NCBI RefSeq assembly: GCF_020215645.1
Contig: NZ_CP084058.1
Span: 6,820,001-6,884,000, forward strand
Direction of reading: 5' to 3'
DNA from: Nonomuraea gerenzanensis
GTDB lineage: Bacteria; Actinomycetota; Actinomycetes; Streptosporangiales; Streptosporangiaceae
Length of the DNA: 64,000 bases
Position 1 is the stretch's first letter. Each line of letters starts with the position of its first letter. The notes beneath the pieces are model-generated. The model did not search any database. It had not been told where the DNA came from and saw only the letters and a list, made by a program, of their open reading frames with translations. This document shows, in pieces, positions 23,557 to 31,729 of this stretch. The translations under genes and the position numbers were made by a program.

Positions 23557-25923
23557 GTGCGACGACTCGGCATCCCGAGCCAGATCCCCCCGCCCATGGA
23601 AGGCCATCTGCGCCTGGGCGACCTCCCCCACCAGCCCGACGCGATCACCGTGAACTCCCGCCACCTGAGCCGGGGCGGCAGACCGTGGTTCCCGATCATG
23701 GGCGAGTTCCACTACGGCCGCTACCCGGCGGCCGAGTGGCGGGAGGAGCTGCTGAAGGTGCGGGCGGGCGGGGTGACGGCCGTCGCCACATACGTCTTCT
23801 GGAACCTGCACGAGGAGCGGCGCGGCACCTTCGACTGGAGCGGTGACCGTGACCTGCGCCGGTTCGTCACCACCTGTGCCGAGCTGGGGCTCGACGTGGT
23901 GGTGCGGATCGGGCCGTGGGGGCACGGGGAGTCGCGCAACGGCGGCTTCCCCGACTGGGTGCTGGAAGCCGACTGCGTGCCACGCACCGACGATCCCCGC
24001 TACGTCGAGCTGGTCCGGCCGCTGTTCGAGCAGATCGGCGCGCAGCTCGCCGGCCTGACCCGCAAGCAGGGCGGCCCGGTGGTGGCGGTGCAGGTGGAGA
24101 ACGAGCTGTACGACCAGCCCGGCCACCTCGTCACGCTGAAGCAGCTCGCCCAGGCGGCGGGCATCGACGCGCCGCTGTGGACGGCGACCGGCTGGGGCCA
24201 CGCGCAGCTGCCGCCGGACGAGGTGATCCCGCTGTTCGGCGGCTACCCGGAGGCCGCCTGGGACACCGCCCACGACGGCTGGCCGCAGCAGAGCCGGGCG
24301 CACTACTTCTTCGGCCCCGGCCGCGACGACGACTCCATCGGCTCGGACCTGCGCACCACCGAGGTGACCGGCTCGGACGAGAGCCACCTGGCCCGCTACC
24401 CGTTCGCCACCTGCGAGCTGGGCGGCGGCATGTACACCTCCTACCACCGCCGGCCGGTCATCGAGGCGCCCGACATCGCCGCGCTGGGGCTGGTGAAGCT
24501 GGGCAGCGGGTCGGTGTGGCAGGGCTACTACATGTACCACGGGGCGTCCCAGAAGATCGGCGCGCTGTCCACGCTGCAGGAGTCGCACGCCACCGGCTAC
24601 CCCAACGACTGCCCGGTGATCAATTACGACTTCCAGGCGCCGCTCGGCGAGTACGGCCAGTTCCGCGAGTCCTTCCGGCACCTGCGGCTGCAGCACCTGT
24701 GGCTGGCCGCCGACGGGCCGGACCTGGCCACCATGACGCTGGTGATGCCGCCGGACGCCCCCGGCGACACCGCCGACCGGGAGACGCTGCGCTGGTGCGT
24801 ACGCTCCGACGGCCGTTCGGGCTTCCTGTTCGTCAACAACCACCAGCCGGTCGAGACCCTGCCCGCGCACGAGGGGGTGCGGTTCGCGATCGAGCTGGAC
24901 GGCCGCGAGCTCGTCGTCCCGCGTGAGCCGGTGACGGTGCCGTCCGGCGCGTACTTCGTCTGGCCGCTGGCCCGCCCGGTCGGCGGCAGCCTGCTGCTCA
25001 GCGCCACCGCGCAGCCCATGGGGGTGCTGGACGGCGACGAGCCGGTGCACGTCCTCTGCCAGACCGCCGGGATCCCGGTGGAGCTGGTCTTCGACGCCGC
25101 CACCGTCGCCGGTGTCGAAGGGCCGGCGACGGTGGAACGCGACGGCGACCGCCTCGTGGTCACCGAGCTGGTGCCGGGCCCCGGCTGCCTGGTGCGGATC
25201 CGCGACGCGTCCGGCGCCCGCGCGGCCGTCCTGGTCCTGGACGCGGACAGCGCGCTGGCGGCGGCCGGCGGACGGCTCTGGGGTGCTCATCGGCTGGTGT
25301 TGAGCGAGCGGCCGGTGGTGATCGAGGAAAGCCGGCTGGTGGTCTACGGCCAGGGCCACTCCGACGTGCGGATCTTCCCCGCTCCCGCCTCCGCGGCGCG
25401 CACCGACGGTGTGTTCGGCCTGCTGCCGGTGGCCGCCGCTGCCGGTCAGGCGCCCGAAGTCAAGGTGGAGGAGGTCAAGGTGGAGGAGGTCAGGCAGGCG
25501 GGCCCGGCACGGCGGCCGGTGATCGATCCCGCGTCCGGGCGGGCCTCCGCGCCCACCGACGCCGACTTCGAGCAGGCCGCCGTGTACCGCGTCACCGTCC
25601 CGCCGGAGGCCTTCGCGGGCGAGGAGGAGGTGCTGCTGCGGCTCGACTGGGTCGGCGACGTGGGCCGCGTCCACCTCGGGGGCCGCCTGGTGGCCGACCA
25701 GTTCTGGCACGGCCCTGCCTGGGAGATCGGGCTGCGCCGCTTCCGCGAGGAGGTCCTGGAGCACGGGATCGAGGTGCGGCTGCTGCCGCTGAGCCAGGAC
25801 GCCCCCGTGTTCGTCTCCCCCGGCGTGCGGCCCGCCGCCTATCCCGGCGGCTCCGTCCTGGAGCTGCGCTCGGTCGCCCTCGTCCCGGTGCCCCGCACCG
25901 TGCTCGTGGAGGACGGGCGATGA
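23557..25923 (+). CDS. Glycoside hydrolase family 35 beta-galactosidase
   Basis: 788 residues, no signal peptide. The GH35 barrel starts with GRPWFPIMGEFHYGRYP and contains YVFWNLHEERRGTFDW, the acid/base region VQVENELYD (catalytic Glu 183) and nucleophile region ATCELGGGMYTSYHRR (Glu 287). C-terminal beta domains include a jelly-roll with WVGDVGRVHLGG. I chose GTG 23557 (GAGGAAAGG upstream) over ATG 23527, which has no site. A tandem VKVEE repeat sits near residue 640. Its stop overlaps the aldolase ATG by 4 bp, so the two are translationally coupled. Likely an intracellular beta-galactosidase feeding galactose or galactonate breakdown. Confidence 0.9.
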   Translation: MRRLGIPSQIPPPMEGHLRLGDLPHQPDAITVNSRHLSRGGRPWFPIMGEFHYGRYPAAEWREELLKVRAGGVTAVATYVFWNLHEERRGTFDWSGDRDLRRFVTTCAELGLDVVVRIGPWGHGESRNGGFPDWVLEADCVPRTDDPRYVELVRPLFEQIGAQLAGLTRKQGGPVVAVQVENELYDQPGHLVTLKQLAQAAGIDAPLWTATGWGHAQLPPDEVIPLFGGYPEAAWDTAHDGWPQQSRAHYFFGPGRDDDSIGSDLRTTEVTGSDESHLARYPFATCELGGGMYTSYHRRPVIEAPDIAALGLVKLGSGSVWQGYYMYHGASQKIGALSTLQESHATGYPNDCPVINYDFQAPLGEYGQFRESFRHLRLQHLWLAADGPDLATMTLVMPPDAPGDTADRETLRWCVRSDGRSGFLFVNNHQPVETLPAHEGVRFAIELDGRELVVPREPVTVPSGAYFVWPLARPVGGSLLLSATAQPMGVLDGDEPVHVLCQTAGIPVELVFDAATVAGVEGPATVERDGDRLVVTELVPGPGCLVRIRDASGARAAVLVLDADSALAAAGGRLWGAHRLVLSERPVVIEESRLVVYGQGHSDVRIFPAPASAARTDGVFGLLPVAAAAGQAPEVKVEEVKVEEVRQAGPARRPVIDPASGRASAPTDADFEQAAVYRVTVPPEAFAGEEEVLLRLDWVGDVGRVHLGGRLVADQFWHGPAWEIGLRRFREEVLEHGIEVRLLPLSQDAPVFVSPGVRPAAYPGGSVLELRSVALVPVPRTVLVEDGR

Positions 25924-26558
25924 CGGCCCTGGACGAGGCGCTGGCCGCGCTGCCCGTCATCGCCATCGTCAGAGCAGCCGAGTCCCGCCACCTGGAGGCG
26001 GTGCTGGAGACGCTCGCCGGCGCCGGCGTCCGGGCGATGGAGATCACCATGACGACTCCCGGCGCGGCCGAGGCCATCCGGTGGGCGACCGGGCTCCAGG
26101 GGGTGGCGGTCGGGGCGGGCACCGTGCTCGACGCGGCCTCGGCGCGCCGGGCCGTGGACGCCGGCGCCGGATACCTGATCACCCCGGCCGTGCTGCCGGA
26201 GGTGATCGCGGAAGGCCGGCGGCTGGGCGTCCCCGTCCTGCCGGGCGCGTTCACGCCGACGGAGATCATGCAGGCGTGGTCGCAGGGGGCCGCCATGGTC
26301 AAGGTCTTCCCCGCCGGCGCGGCGGGTGGCCCCGGCTACATCAAGGACGTGCGGGCCCCGCTCCCGCACATCCCGCTGGTGCCGACCGGAGGGATCCGGA
26401 TCGAGGACGTGCCCGGCTACCTGCGGGCCGGGGCGCGGGCCGTGGGCATGGGCTCGCCGCTGCTGGGCGAGGCGTGCGCGGACGGTGACACGGCGGCGCT
26501 GGCGGCCCGCGCCGGGCGGCTGGTCGAGGTGGCCGGACGGCAGGGCTTCGATGGGTGA
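25920..26558 (+). CDS. KDPG/KDPGal aldolase family protein
   Basis: 212-residue class I aldolase that cleaves 2-keto-3-deoxy-6-phospho sugars to pyruvate and glyceraldehyde 3-phosphate. Visible: AIVRAAES at the start, general acid/base Glu 41 (AMEITMTT), phosphate loop GAGTVLDAASA, Schiff-base Lys 128 in AAMVKVFPA, and PTGGIRIEDV. Length is typical. Coupling to GH35 favours 2-dehydro-3-deoxy-6-phosphogalactonate (DgoA-type) over gluconate, but the sequence alone does not decide. The last codons overlap the start of a kinase stub. Confidence 0.92.
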   Translation: MTALDEALAALPVIAIVRAAESRHLEAVLETLAGAGVRAMEITMTTPGAAEAIRWATGLQGVAVGAGTVLDAASARRAVDAGAGYLITPAVLPEVIAEGRRLGVPVLPGAFTPTEIMQAWSQGAAMVKVFPAGAAGGPGYIKDVRAPLPHIPLVPTGGIRIEDVPGYLRAGARAVGMGSPLLGEACADGDTAALAARAGRLVEVAGRQGFDG

Positions 26559-26691
26559 GCTGGTCACCTTGGGCGAGCTGGACAAGCAGGACGTGCCGTT
26601 CGGCCTGATCGGCTCGTCGTACTACCTGTACTGGACCCGGAGACCCCGGAAGGCCGGCGCGACTTCCTGTACGAGCTGTTCGCCGGGCTGA
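26551..26691 (+). pseudogene. Stub of a 2-keto-3-deoxy sugar kinase
   Basis: ATG 26551 overlaps the aldolase stop and begins MGELVTLGE, the usual opening of PfkB-type KDG kinases. From residue 10 the sequence no longer matches, and the frame ends after 46 codons. A second open stretch one frame over (LDPETPEGRRDFLYELFAGL) follows to about 26700. I read this as the 5' end of a kinase gene whose remainder was deleted, leaving the De Ley-Doudoroff route without its kinase here. Confidence 0.55.
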
Positions 26692-26710
26692 AGTCCGTCA
26701 AGGGGTGTTT

Positions 26711-26742
26711 CGTGGCGGACCGTCTCCGGACGGTTCGCCACG
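26711..26742. terminator. Strong hairpin between convergent genes
   Basis: Stem CGTGGCGGACCGTC paired with GACGGTTCGCCACG (14 bp, one G-T pair) around a TCCG loop. It lies between the aldolase/kinase-stub unit (plus) and the flavin monooxygenase (minus, stop at 26829). Probably a bidirectional terminator. Confidence 0.75.
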
Positions 26743-26828
26743 ATCGCGGCGAGGCCGCGCCGCTCCACCAGGGCGCCGAAGGAGGCCGTCGTCGTCACCG
26801 CCCTCGAGCCATGGAGGCGAACAGAGTG

Positions 26829-28070
26829 TTACGCCGTCGGTCGGGCGGCCAGATGTCCGGCGAGATGGCCGATCACCTCGCGGGCGTCGTCCTCGATGCC
26901 GTGGATGAACGTGGATCGGCGCCGCCGCAGCAGGGGCAGCCCGAGCGCGTACAACCCTGGGCTGTCCACCACCCCGCCGTCGTGCCGCAGCCGCCCCTTC
27001 CCGTCGACCACGGGCACGTGCAGCCAGCTGTAGTCGGGCCGGAACCCGGTCGCCCACACGATCGTACGGATCTCGCCGGCGCGCAGGTCGAGCTGTAGGC
27101 GCGGCGACCGGGGCACCCGGGTCGGCGGGAGCCGCTCGACCGGGCCGATCGCGGGATCGTGCTCGCGAGCCCAGGCGTCGAAGGTGTCCAGCAGGCGTTC
27201 CAGCTTGAGGTCCGCGAGCGAGAACACGTTCCGCAGACCGCCGGAGAACAGCGCCCGGCCGTCGCGTACGGCCGCCCACCGGCCCACCGGCTCGACGCCG
27301 ATCGAGGTGAGCGCGTTGAGATCGAGCGTCCGGCGCTCCGGGGTGCCGGCGAGCTGGGGCGAGGGCAGCCGCCTGGCTCGCGTGAGGTCGTCGAGCTCGT
27401 CGTGGCGCTGGTCCCACACGCCGGAGGCGTCCATCCACCACAGCACGTCGCGCCCGCGGTAGGTGCGGGGCAGCCGCACATGCTCCCCCACCGACAGGAT
27501 CACCGGCCGCCCGGAGCGGCGCAGCTCCGCGGCGAGCTGCACGCCGGTGGCCGACGCGCCCACCACCAGCACGCCGCCGTCGGGCAGCCGGCCTGGCTCG
27601 CGGTAGTCGAACGGCGTCACCTGCTCCACGGACGGCGGCACCGCCTCGGCGAAGCCGGGCACCGCCGCCAGGTTGCAGGCGCCGCTGGCGATGACCACCG
27701 TCCGGCAGGCGATCTCGCCGTGGCCGGTGGTCACGCGGTATCCGCCGCCGTCGCGCCGTACGGACGTGACGTTCGTACCTGTCCTGACGGGAGCCCGGCA
27801 GAGCGTGGCGAAGCCCTCGATGAACTGCGTCACCTCCTTCGCGCTCTGGTAGCCGTCGGGGTCCGGGCCCTCGTAGGCCAGGCCCGGCAGGCGGCTCTGC
27901 CAGTTGGGGGTGAGCAGCCGGAAGGAGTCCCAGCGCTCGCGGCGCCAGGAGTTCGCCACCTCGCCGCGCTCGAGCACCAGGTGATCGATGGCGCGTTCGC
28001 GCAGGAAGTGGCTCGCGGCGAGGCCGGCGTGCCCGGCGCCGATGACGACGGTCGTGACGTGCTCGATGAT
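26829..28070 (-). CDS. Flavin-containing monooxygenase-like oxidoreductase
   Basis: About 413 residues. FAD-binding VVIGAGHAGLAASHFL, the FMO-like segment NSWRRERWDSFRLLTPNWQ, a second Rossmann motif VLVVGASATGVQLA, and the ATGFRPDYSW motif near the C-terminus. It probably oxidises S- or N-containing small molecules using NADPH. No ATG, GTG or TTG lies between the preceding OsmC stop and the FAD motif. The best start is an ATC at 28070 with GGGGAG eight bases upstream (an ATG would have given the natural MIEHVTTVVIGAG). Third gene of the Cys-leader operon, 17 bp after OsmC. Confidence 0.82.
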   Translation of the reverse strand: MIEHVTTVVIGAGHAGLAASHFLRERAIDHLVLERGEVANSWRRERWDSFRLLTPNWQSRLPGLAYEGPDPDGYQSAKEVTQFIEGFATLCRAPVRTGTNVTSVRRDGGGYRVTTGHGEIACRTVVIASGACNLAAVPGFAEAVPPSVEQVTPFDYREPGRLPDGGVLVVGASATGVQLAAELRRSGRPVILSVGEHVRLPRTYRGRDVLWWMDASGVWDQRHDELDDLTRARRLPSPQLAGTPERRTLDLNALTSIGVEPVGRWAAVRDGRALFSGGLRNVFSLADLKLERLLDTFDAWAREHDPAIGPVERLPPTRVPRSPRLQLDLRAGEIRTIVWATGFRPDYSWLHVPVVDGKGRLRHDGGVVDSPGLYALGLPLLRRRRSTFIHGIEDDAREVIGHLAGHLAARPTA

Positions 28071-28087
28071 GGCTGCGTCTCCCCGGC

Positions 28088-28636
28088 TCAGGCGACGTCC
28101 ACGGTGACGTCCGTCGGGTTCGTCAGGGCGTCGAAGACGGCCGAGCGCTTCTGGGACTGGGCCACCAGGGCCTCGATGTCCTGCCTGGAGGCGTCCGCGT
28201 CGATGTGGAACGTGACCTTGATGTCGTTGAAGCCGTTGCGCACGTCGGCGTCGGCGCCGAGGATGCCGCGGATGTCGTGCCTGCCCTCGAGGGTCGCCTC
28301 CACCGAGCGGAGCTGGATGCCGCGGTTCTGCGCGACGGAGGCGACCCCGGCCGTCAGGCAGCTCGTCAGGCCGACGAGCAGGTACTCGATCGGCGTGATC
28401 CCGTTGTCCTCGGCCGCGAACACCTCGGGGTGGTCGGCGTCGAACACCGCCTCCCTCTTGTGGCTGTGCTCCTCGCCGAGACCGTAGAACTCCTTGACGG
28501 TGGTGGTGCTGTGCACGCCGTCCCGCCACGTGGAGGAGGCCCGCCAGACGAACTGCGCGGCCTCGGGGGCGCCCTTCAGCACCTCGCGTGCGTCGAGCAG
28601 CGCCTGCACGTTCACACCGTTCGTGACTGTGGTCAT
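28088..28636 (-). CDS. OsmC/Ohr-family peroxide-stress protein
   Basis: 182 residues. The OsmC fold is shown by EDNGITPIEYLLVGLTSCLT, with the reactive Cys in TSC, and by VKVTFHIDA near the C-terminus. Only one canonical redox Cys is obvious, so it may belong to the OsmC-like branch rather than Ohr peroxidases. Start ATG 28636 has a strong site (GGAGAGGAG). Middle gene of an operon headed by a Cys-rich leader peptide, consistent with a thiol/sulfur role. Confidence 0.88.
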   Translation of the reverse strand: MTTVTNGVNVQALLDAREVLKGAPEAAQFVWRASSTWRDGVHSTTTVKEFYGLGEEHSHKREAVFDADHPEVFAAEDNGITPIEYLLVGLTSCLTAGVASVAQNRGIQLRSVEATLEGRHDIRGILGADADVRNGFNDIKVTFHIDADASRQDIEALVAQSQKRSAVFDALTNPTDVTVDVA

Positions 28637-28719
28637 GCTTTCTCCTCTCCTCTGTTCTTCCTTGGGCTCACCGGCGGCGCCGATGGTCCTGGTCGATCTC
28701 GATCGGGTGGCAGGCCGCG

Positions 28720-29745
28720 TCAGGCCGCCGCGTGCGCCGGCGGCCCGGCGAGCCGGGACAGCGCGGCCCGCGCCACCGCGCCGGTCCGGTGCGGCAGCGG
28801 TGCGGGGCCGTCGCCCTCCCCGGCGGTGAGGCGGGTGCCTTCGGCCTCCGGCCGGGCGTCGGGCAGGCCCGGCTGCGAGTGCCGCGCCTCGATGAGCATC
28901 CGCGCTCTGGTCACCCCGGGTACGGTGGGGCCGCTCGCCCGCCAGCCGTCCTCGTCCCGCTCGATGCGCGGCTCGGCCCCGATGAAGGTGACGATCCCGG
29001 CTCTGGCCAGGGCGTGCAGCTCGGCCTGGCGGGACAGGGACGGACCGTCGGCCAGCAGGCCGAACAGCCCCTCGAACCACGGATCGCCCGCCATGCGGGG
29101 CCGCGCGTCCTCCAGCGCGCGGACCAGCGCCAGATCCGGGCTGAAACCGGGGTCGGCCCGGCGCCGCAGGTCGGCGGCGAGGTAGCCGTGCATCCACCGC
29201 TGCAGCCCGGCCAGGTCGCCGAAGCGCATGCCGCGCAGCGGGCGTTCGAGCCGGTCCAGGTGCAGCCGGTCGGCGAAGCGCGGCACGGACCTGGTGACCA
29301 GGGCACGCATCTCCTTGCCGCCCTGCCCGGCGCGGGCGAAGGCGGGCTCGAACGCCGCCCACGTCGTCCTGGTGCGGGCCGGGTGGGCGGTGAACAGCTC
29401 CCGGTAGTAGGCGTACGCCAGCTCCTTGGCCGTCGCCTGCCGCGCGTCGCCTTCGTCCGGGAACCGCCGGGGCCGTGCCTCGCCGGTCAGGCGGTATCCG
29501 GGGCGGGCATGGTGCGGCACGCCGCGCTGGGAGCCCACGTACAGGAAGGGCTCGCAGCCGCAGGGCAGGTAGATCAGCTCGCCTCCGCGTTCCCGGGAGA
29601 AGCGGCCGCCGCGGCCGACGGTGAGCGGCGCCAGCAGGTCGGCGAGCAGCCGTCCCGCGCCGCGCACCAGCACCGGCTCGCCGGCGGGCACGTTCTCCAG
29701 GTCACCGGGGACGCACGTCCCGGCCGGTCCCCCACCGGTCACCAT
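28720..29745 (-). pseudogene. Truncated FAD/NAD(P)-binding protein
   Basis: 341 codons corresponding to the middle of actinobacterial FAD/NAD(P)-binding proteins (PF13454 type, usually about 600 residues). Matching segments are PVLVRGAGRLLADLL, YLPCGCEPFLYVGSQRGVPHHARP and IVTFIGAEPRIERD. The N-terminal GxGPxG domain is absent; a short MVTGGGPAG precedes the core directly. The C-terminus ends about 150 residues early in an alanine-rich tail. Start ATG 29745 has GGGGAGG. It is first behind the Cys leader peptide. It may still be translated and required for coupling, but enzymatic function is doubtful. Confidence 0.6.
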
Positions 29746-29753
29746 GATCGCGC

Positions 29754-29821
29754 CCTCCCCTGCCTGAGTCCGTGTCGTCACCTCGTCGGCGCCTCCCCCG
29801 GCGGCCGTCCGTCAGGGGAGG
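29754..29821 (-). promoter_or_regulatory. Attenuator that can mask the ribosome-binding site
   Basis: On the minus strand CCTCCCCTG (29821-29813), just after the leader-peptide stop, is a perfect 9-base complement of CAGGGGAGG (29762-29754), the ribosome-binding site of the FAD gene. GGGGGAGG (29799-29792) offers an alternative partner. Two exclusive structures follow, one hiding and one freeing the site. Confidence 0.65.
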
Positions 29822-29824
29822 TGA

Positions 29825-29902
29825 TCAGTGACAGCGGGCGCTGGCGACGCGGCCGAAGTCCACGTACGCGCGGATGATCAGCGGGAGGCGGCTCATGATC
29901 AT
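29825..29902 (-). CDS. Cysteine-type leader peptide (25 residues)
   Basis: MIMSRLPLIIRAYVDFGRVA then SARCH-stop. It closely resembles the actinobacterial putative leader peptides (R-x-YVD-x-x-R-x-x-x-x-C) found before sulfur-metabolism and flavin genes, with a Cys codon next to last. Either ATG (29902 or 29896) could start it; the predicted transcription start coincides with the second, implying a leaderless message. It is first in the operon with the FAD fragment, OsmC and monooxygenase. Ribosome stalling at the Cys codon under cysteine shortage would open the downstream site (inference). Confidence 0.7.
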   Translation of the reverse strand: MIMSRLPLIIRAYVDFGRVASARCH

Positions 29903-29903
29903 G

Positions 29904-29932
29904 ACGCTACACGGCACCCGCCCTTTAGTCAA
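29904..29932 (-). promoter_or_regulatory. Promoter of the Cys-leader operon
   Basis: Minus strand TTGACT (29932-29927), 17-bp spacer, TAGCGT (29909-29904). The start would fall at or next to the leader ATG, giving a leaderless transcript. Confidence 0.7.
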
Positions 29933-30125
29933 CTATTCCTACTGGATATGCATGAAAAGCGCCGGCACCTCCTCGCAATGCCGAGCGCTACGACCGGAAC
30001 GGGTACTTCGGCGCGGTCTCCGCCCGACCCCACGAGCTAGCTTTCCGGGGTGCGCGCGAGCCGGTGAACACCACCACGGGCGTGCGCCCCCTCGACGTCA
30101 CGACTCACCCCCAGGAGACCTGAAC

Positions 30126-30623
30126 ATGACCATGTCCTCGATCGCCCCGTCACGCCGTCGCGCTGCGCGCGTGTCCGCCGTACTGGCCACCGTGGCGGCC
30201 GCGGGCGCGCTGCTGGCGGGCAACGCCGGCTCGGCCGCGGCGGTGCCGCCGGACGTGACGAGCCGCTGGGACAACGAGATCCTGCACGACGGCGCGAGCA
30301 AGGAGGTCAACTTCTTCATGGATCCGGGCCACTACACGATGACCGCGAAGCTGTACGCGGTGAACACCGGCTCTTCGACGATCACCTACCAGTGCACCCT
30401 GCACACCGGCCCCGGCGGGGACGGCGACATCACCCAGGTGACGCTGGCGCCGAACGGGGAGCACGCCGTCTTCCTCAACGTCGTGCACACCTATCCCGGC
30501 AGCCTCGAACGGCTGTACTTCGGCTGCAGCAAGCCGGCGGGCTCGGCGCGGGTGGTGATGAGGCACGTGAAGATCACCACCGTGAAGGTGAACACGCTGT
30601 CCAACATCTCGTTCAACGGGTGA
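30126..30623 (+). CDS. Small secreted protein, unknown
   Basis: 165 residues. Tat/Sec-like signal peptide with RRRAARVSAVLATVAAAGAL, cut near GSAAAVPP. The mature part is a compact beta domain (HYTMTAKLYAVNTGSSTIT and ERLYFGCSKP) with two cysteines that could form a disulfide. ATG 30126 follows CAGGAG. No family recognised. Monocistronic, converging on the ArsR-like regulator gene. Confidence 0.75.
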   Translation: MTMSSIAPSRRRAARVSAVLATVAAAGALLAGNAGSAAAVPPDVTSRWDNEILHDGASKEVNFFMDPGHYTMTAKLYAVNTGSSTITYQCTLHTGPGGDGDITQVTLAPNGEHAVFLNVVHTYPGSLERLYFGCSKPAGSARVVMRHVKITTVKVNTLSNISFNG

Positions 30624-30663
30624 TCCGGCTACCGGCACCTGCCCGACGGGGACCGCGCGGCCG

Positions 30664-31674
30664 TCACCGCGCGTCCCCTGCGCCGTCCGCCGCCCCGCCC
30701 GTGATGAGCGCGTCCCCCAGCTCCGAACGCAGATACAGCACCGAGCGGCCGTGACGGGCGCTGCTGAGCAGGCCGGCATCGCGCAGCGCCCGCAGGTGCT
30801 GGTTGACGGCCGAGGCGGTGACGCCGAGGCGGCCGGCCAGCTCGGTCGAGGACGCCGGTGTCTCCAGCGCCGTGAGCAGGCCCGCGCGTGTCGCGCCGAG
30901 CAGTTCGGTGAGTGCCGCCGGGGAACGGCGGGGCTCCGCCTGCCAGAGTGTTCCGGCGCCGCGGGTGCCGTACATGATCAGAGGCGGCTCTCCCGGTGAG
31001 ATCGGGGCGGTCACGCCCCTGCTGAAGAGCGTCGGCACCAGGGTGAGCCCCTCGCCGCCGGTGGACCTGCGGTAGCCGGCGTTGCTGACCAGGCGGACGC
31101 GTACGACGCCCGCGTCCAGATGGACGCGCTCGCTGAGGTCGGCGAACATCGCCGCCAGACCGTGCGCGGAGATGACCTGCCCGCGGTAGATGATGTCGGC
31201 CTGCAGAACCGTCCGCATGCGCGGCCACCACGGCGCGAAGCACGTTCGCCAGTACGCCCGCAGAGCCTCCGTGATGCGTGCGCGCACGACCGCCGGGTCG
31301 CCCCGCAACGGTGCGGGCAGCCGCCCGGGGTGCAGGGCGCGCAGGTCGTCCAGCATGCGTTCCAGGGGGACGCGGGCGACGGCGGCGAGCTCGTCGTCGA
31401 TGCGGGTGAGGGGAGCGTACGGCCGGGGTGTCAGATAGTCGGGCGACCACATCGCGTCGTTGGTGAGGGCGCGCAGCAGCGGCAGGTCCAGCGTGGCCCG
31501 GACGTGCTCGGTGCGCCGCAGCCAGGGCAGGTGCACCGGATAGCGGCCGGGGTCGCGGAACGTACGCAGGGACAGGGTCAGCTCGTTGATCGGGGAGGCG
31601 GCGAAGCGCACCTCGGCGACGTCCATCCCGGCCAGCTCGTACGCGATGACCCCACCGCTTCGTACCGCGACCAT
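30664..31674 (-). CDS. ArsR-type winged-helix regulator with DUF5937-like N-terminus
   Basis: 336 residues. A long N-terminal region (about 1-245) is typical of DUF5937 regulators (AASPINELTLSLRTFRDPGR, APWWPRMRTVLQADIIYRG). The C-terminal ArsR winged helix is at about 260-325 (ELAGRLGVTASAVNQHLRAL, then DAGLLSSARHGRSVLYLRS). Effector unknown. The ATG at 31674 sits inside a 19-bp palindrome that is the probable autoregulatory operator. It is divergent from an MFS exporter, the classic layout for a repressor-pump pair. Confidence 0.85.
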   Translation of the reverse strand: MVAVRSGGVIAYELAGMDVAEVRFAASPINELTLSLRTFRDPGRYPVHLPWLRRTEHVRATLDLPLLRALTNDAMWSPDYLTPRPYAPLTRIDDELAAVARVPLERMLDDLRALHPGRLPAPLRGDPAVVRARITEALRAYWRTCFAPWWPRMRTVLQADIIYRGQVISAHGLAAMFADLSERVHLDAGVVRVRLVSNAGYRRSTGGEGLTLVPTLFSRGVTAPISPGEPPLIMYGTRGAGTLWQAEPRRSPAALTELLGATRAGLLTALETPASSTELAGRLGVTASAVNQHLRALRDAGLLSSARHGRSVLYLRSELGDALITGGAADGAGDAR

Positions 31675-31691
31675 GTAGCCATACGCTACAT
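31673..31691. promoter_or_regulatory. Palindromic operator between regulator and MFS gene
   Basis: Perfect arms ATGTAGC and GCTACAT separated by CATAC, overlapping the regulator start codon. It lies 38 bp before the MFS start at 31730. Likely bound by the adjacent ArsR-type protein to repress both genes. Confidence 0.7.
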
Positions 31692-31729
31692 CATTGGTTT
31701 CCGGGCCCACGGTGCGAGAGAAACGGGCC

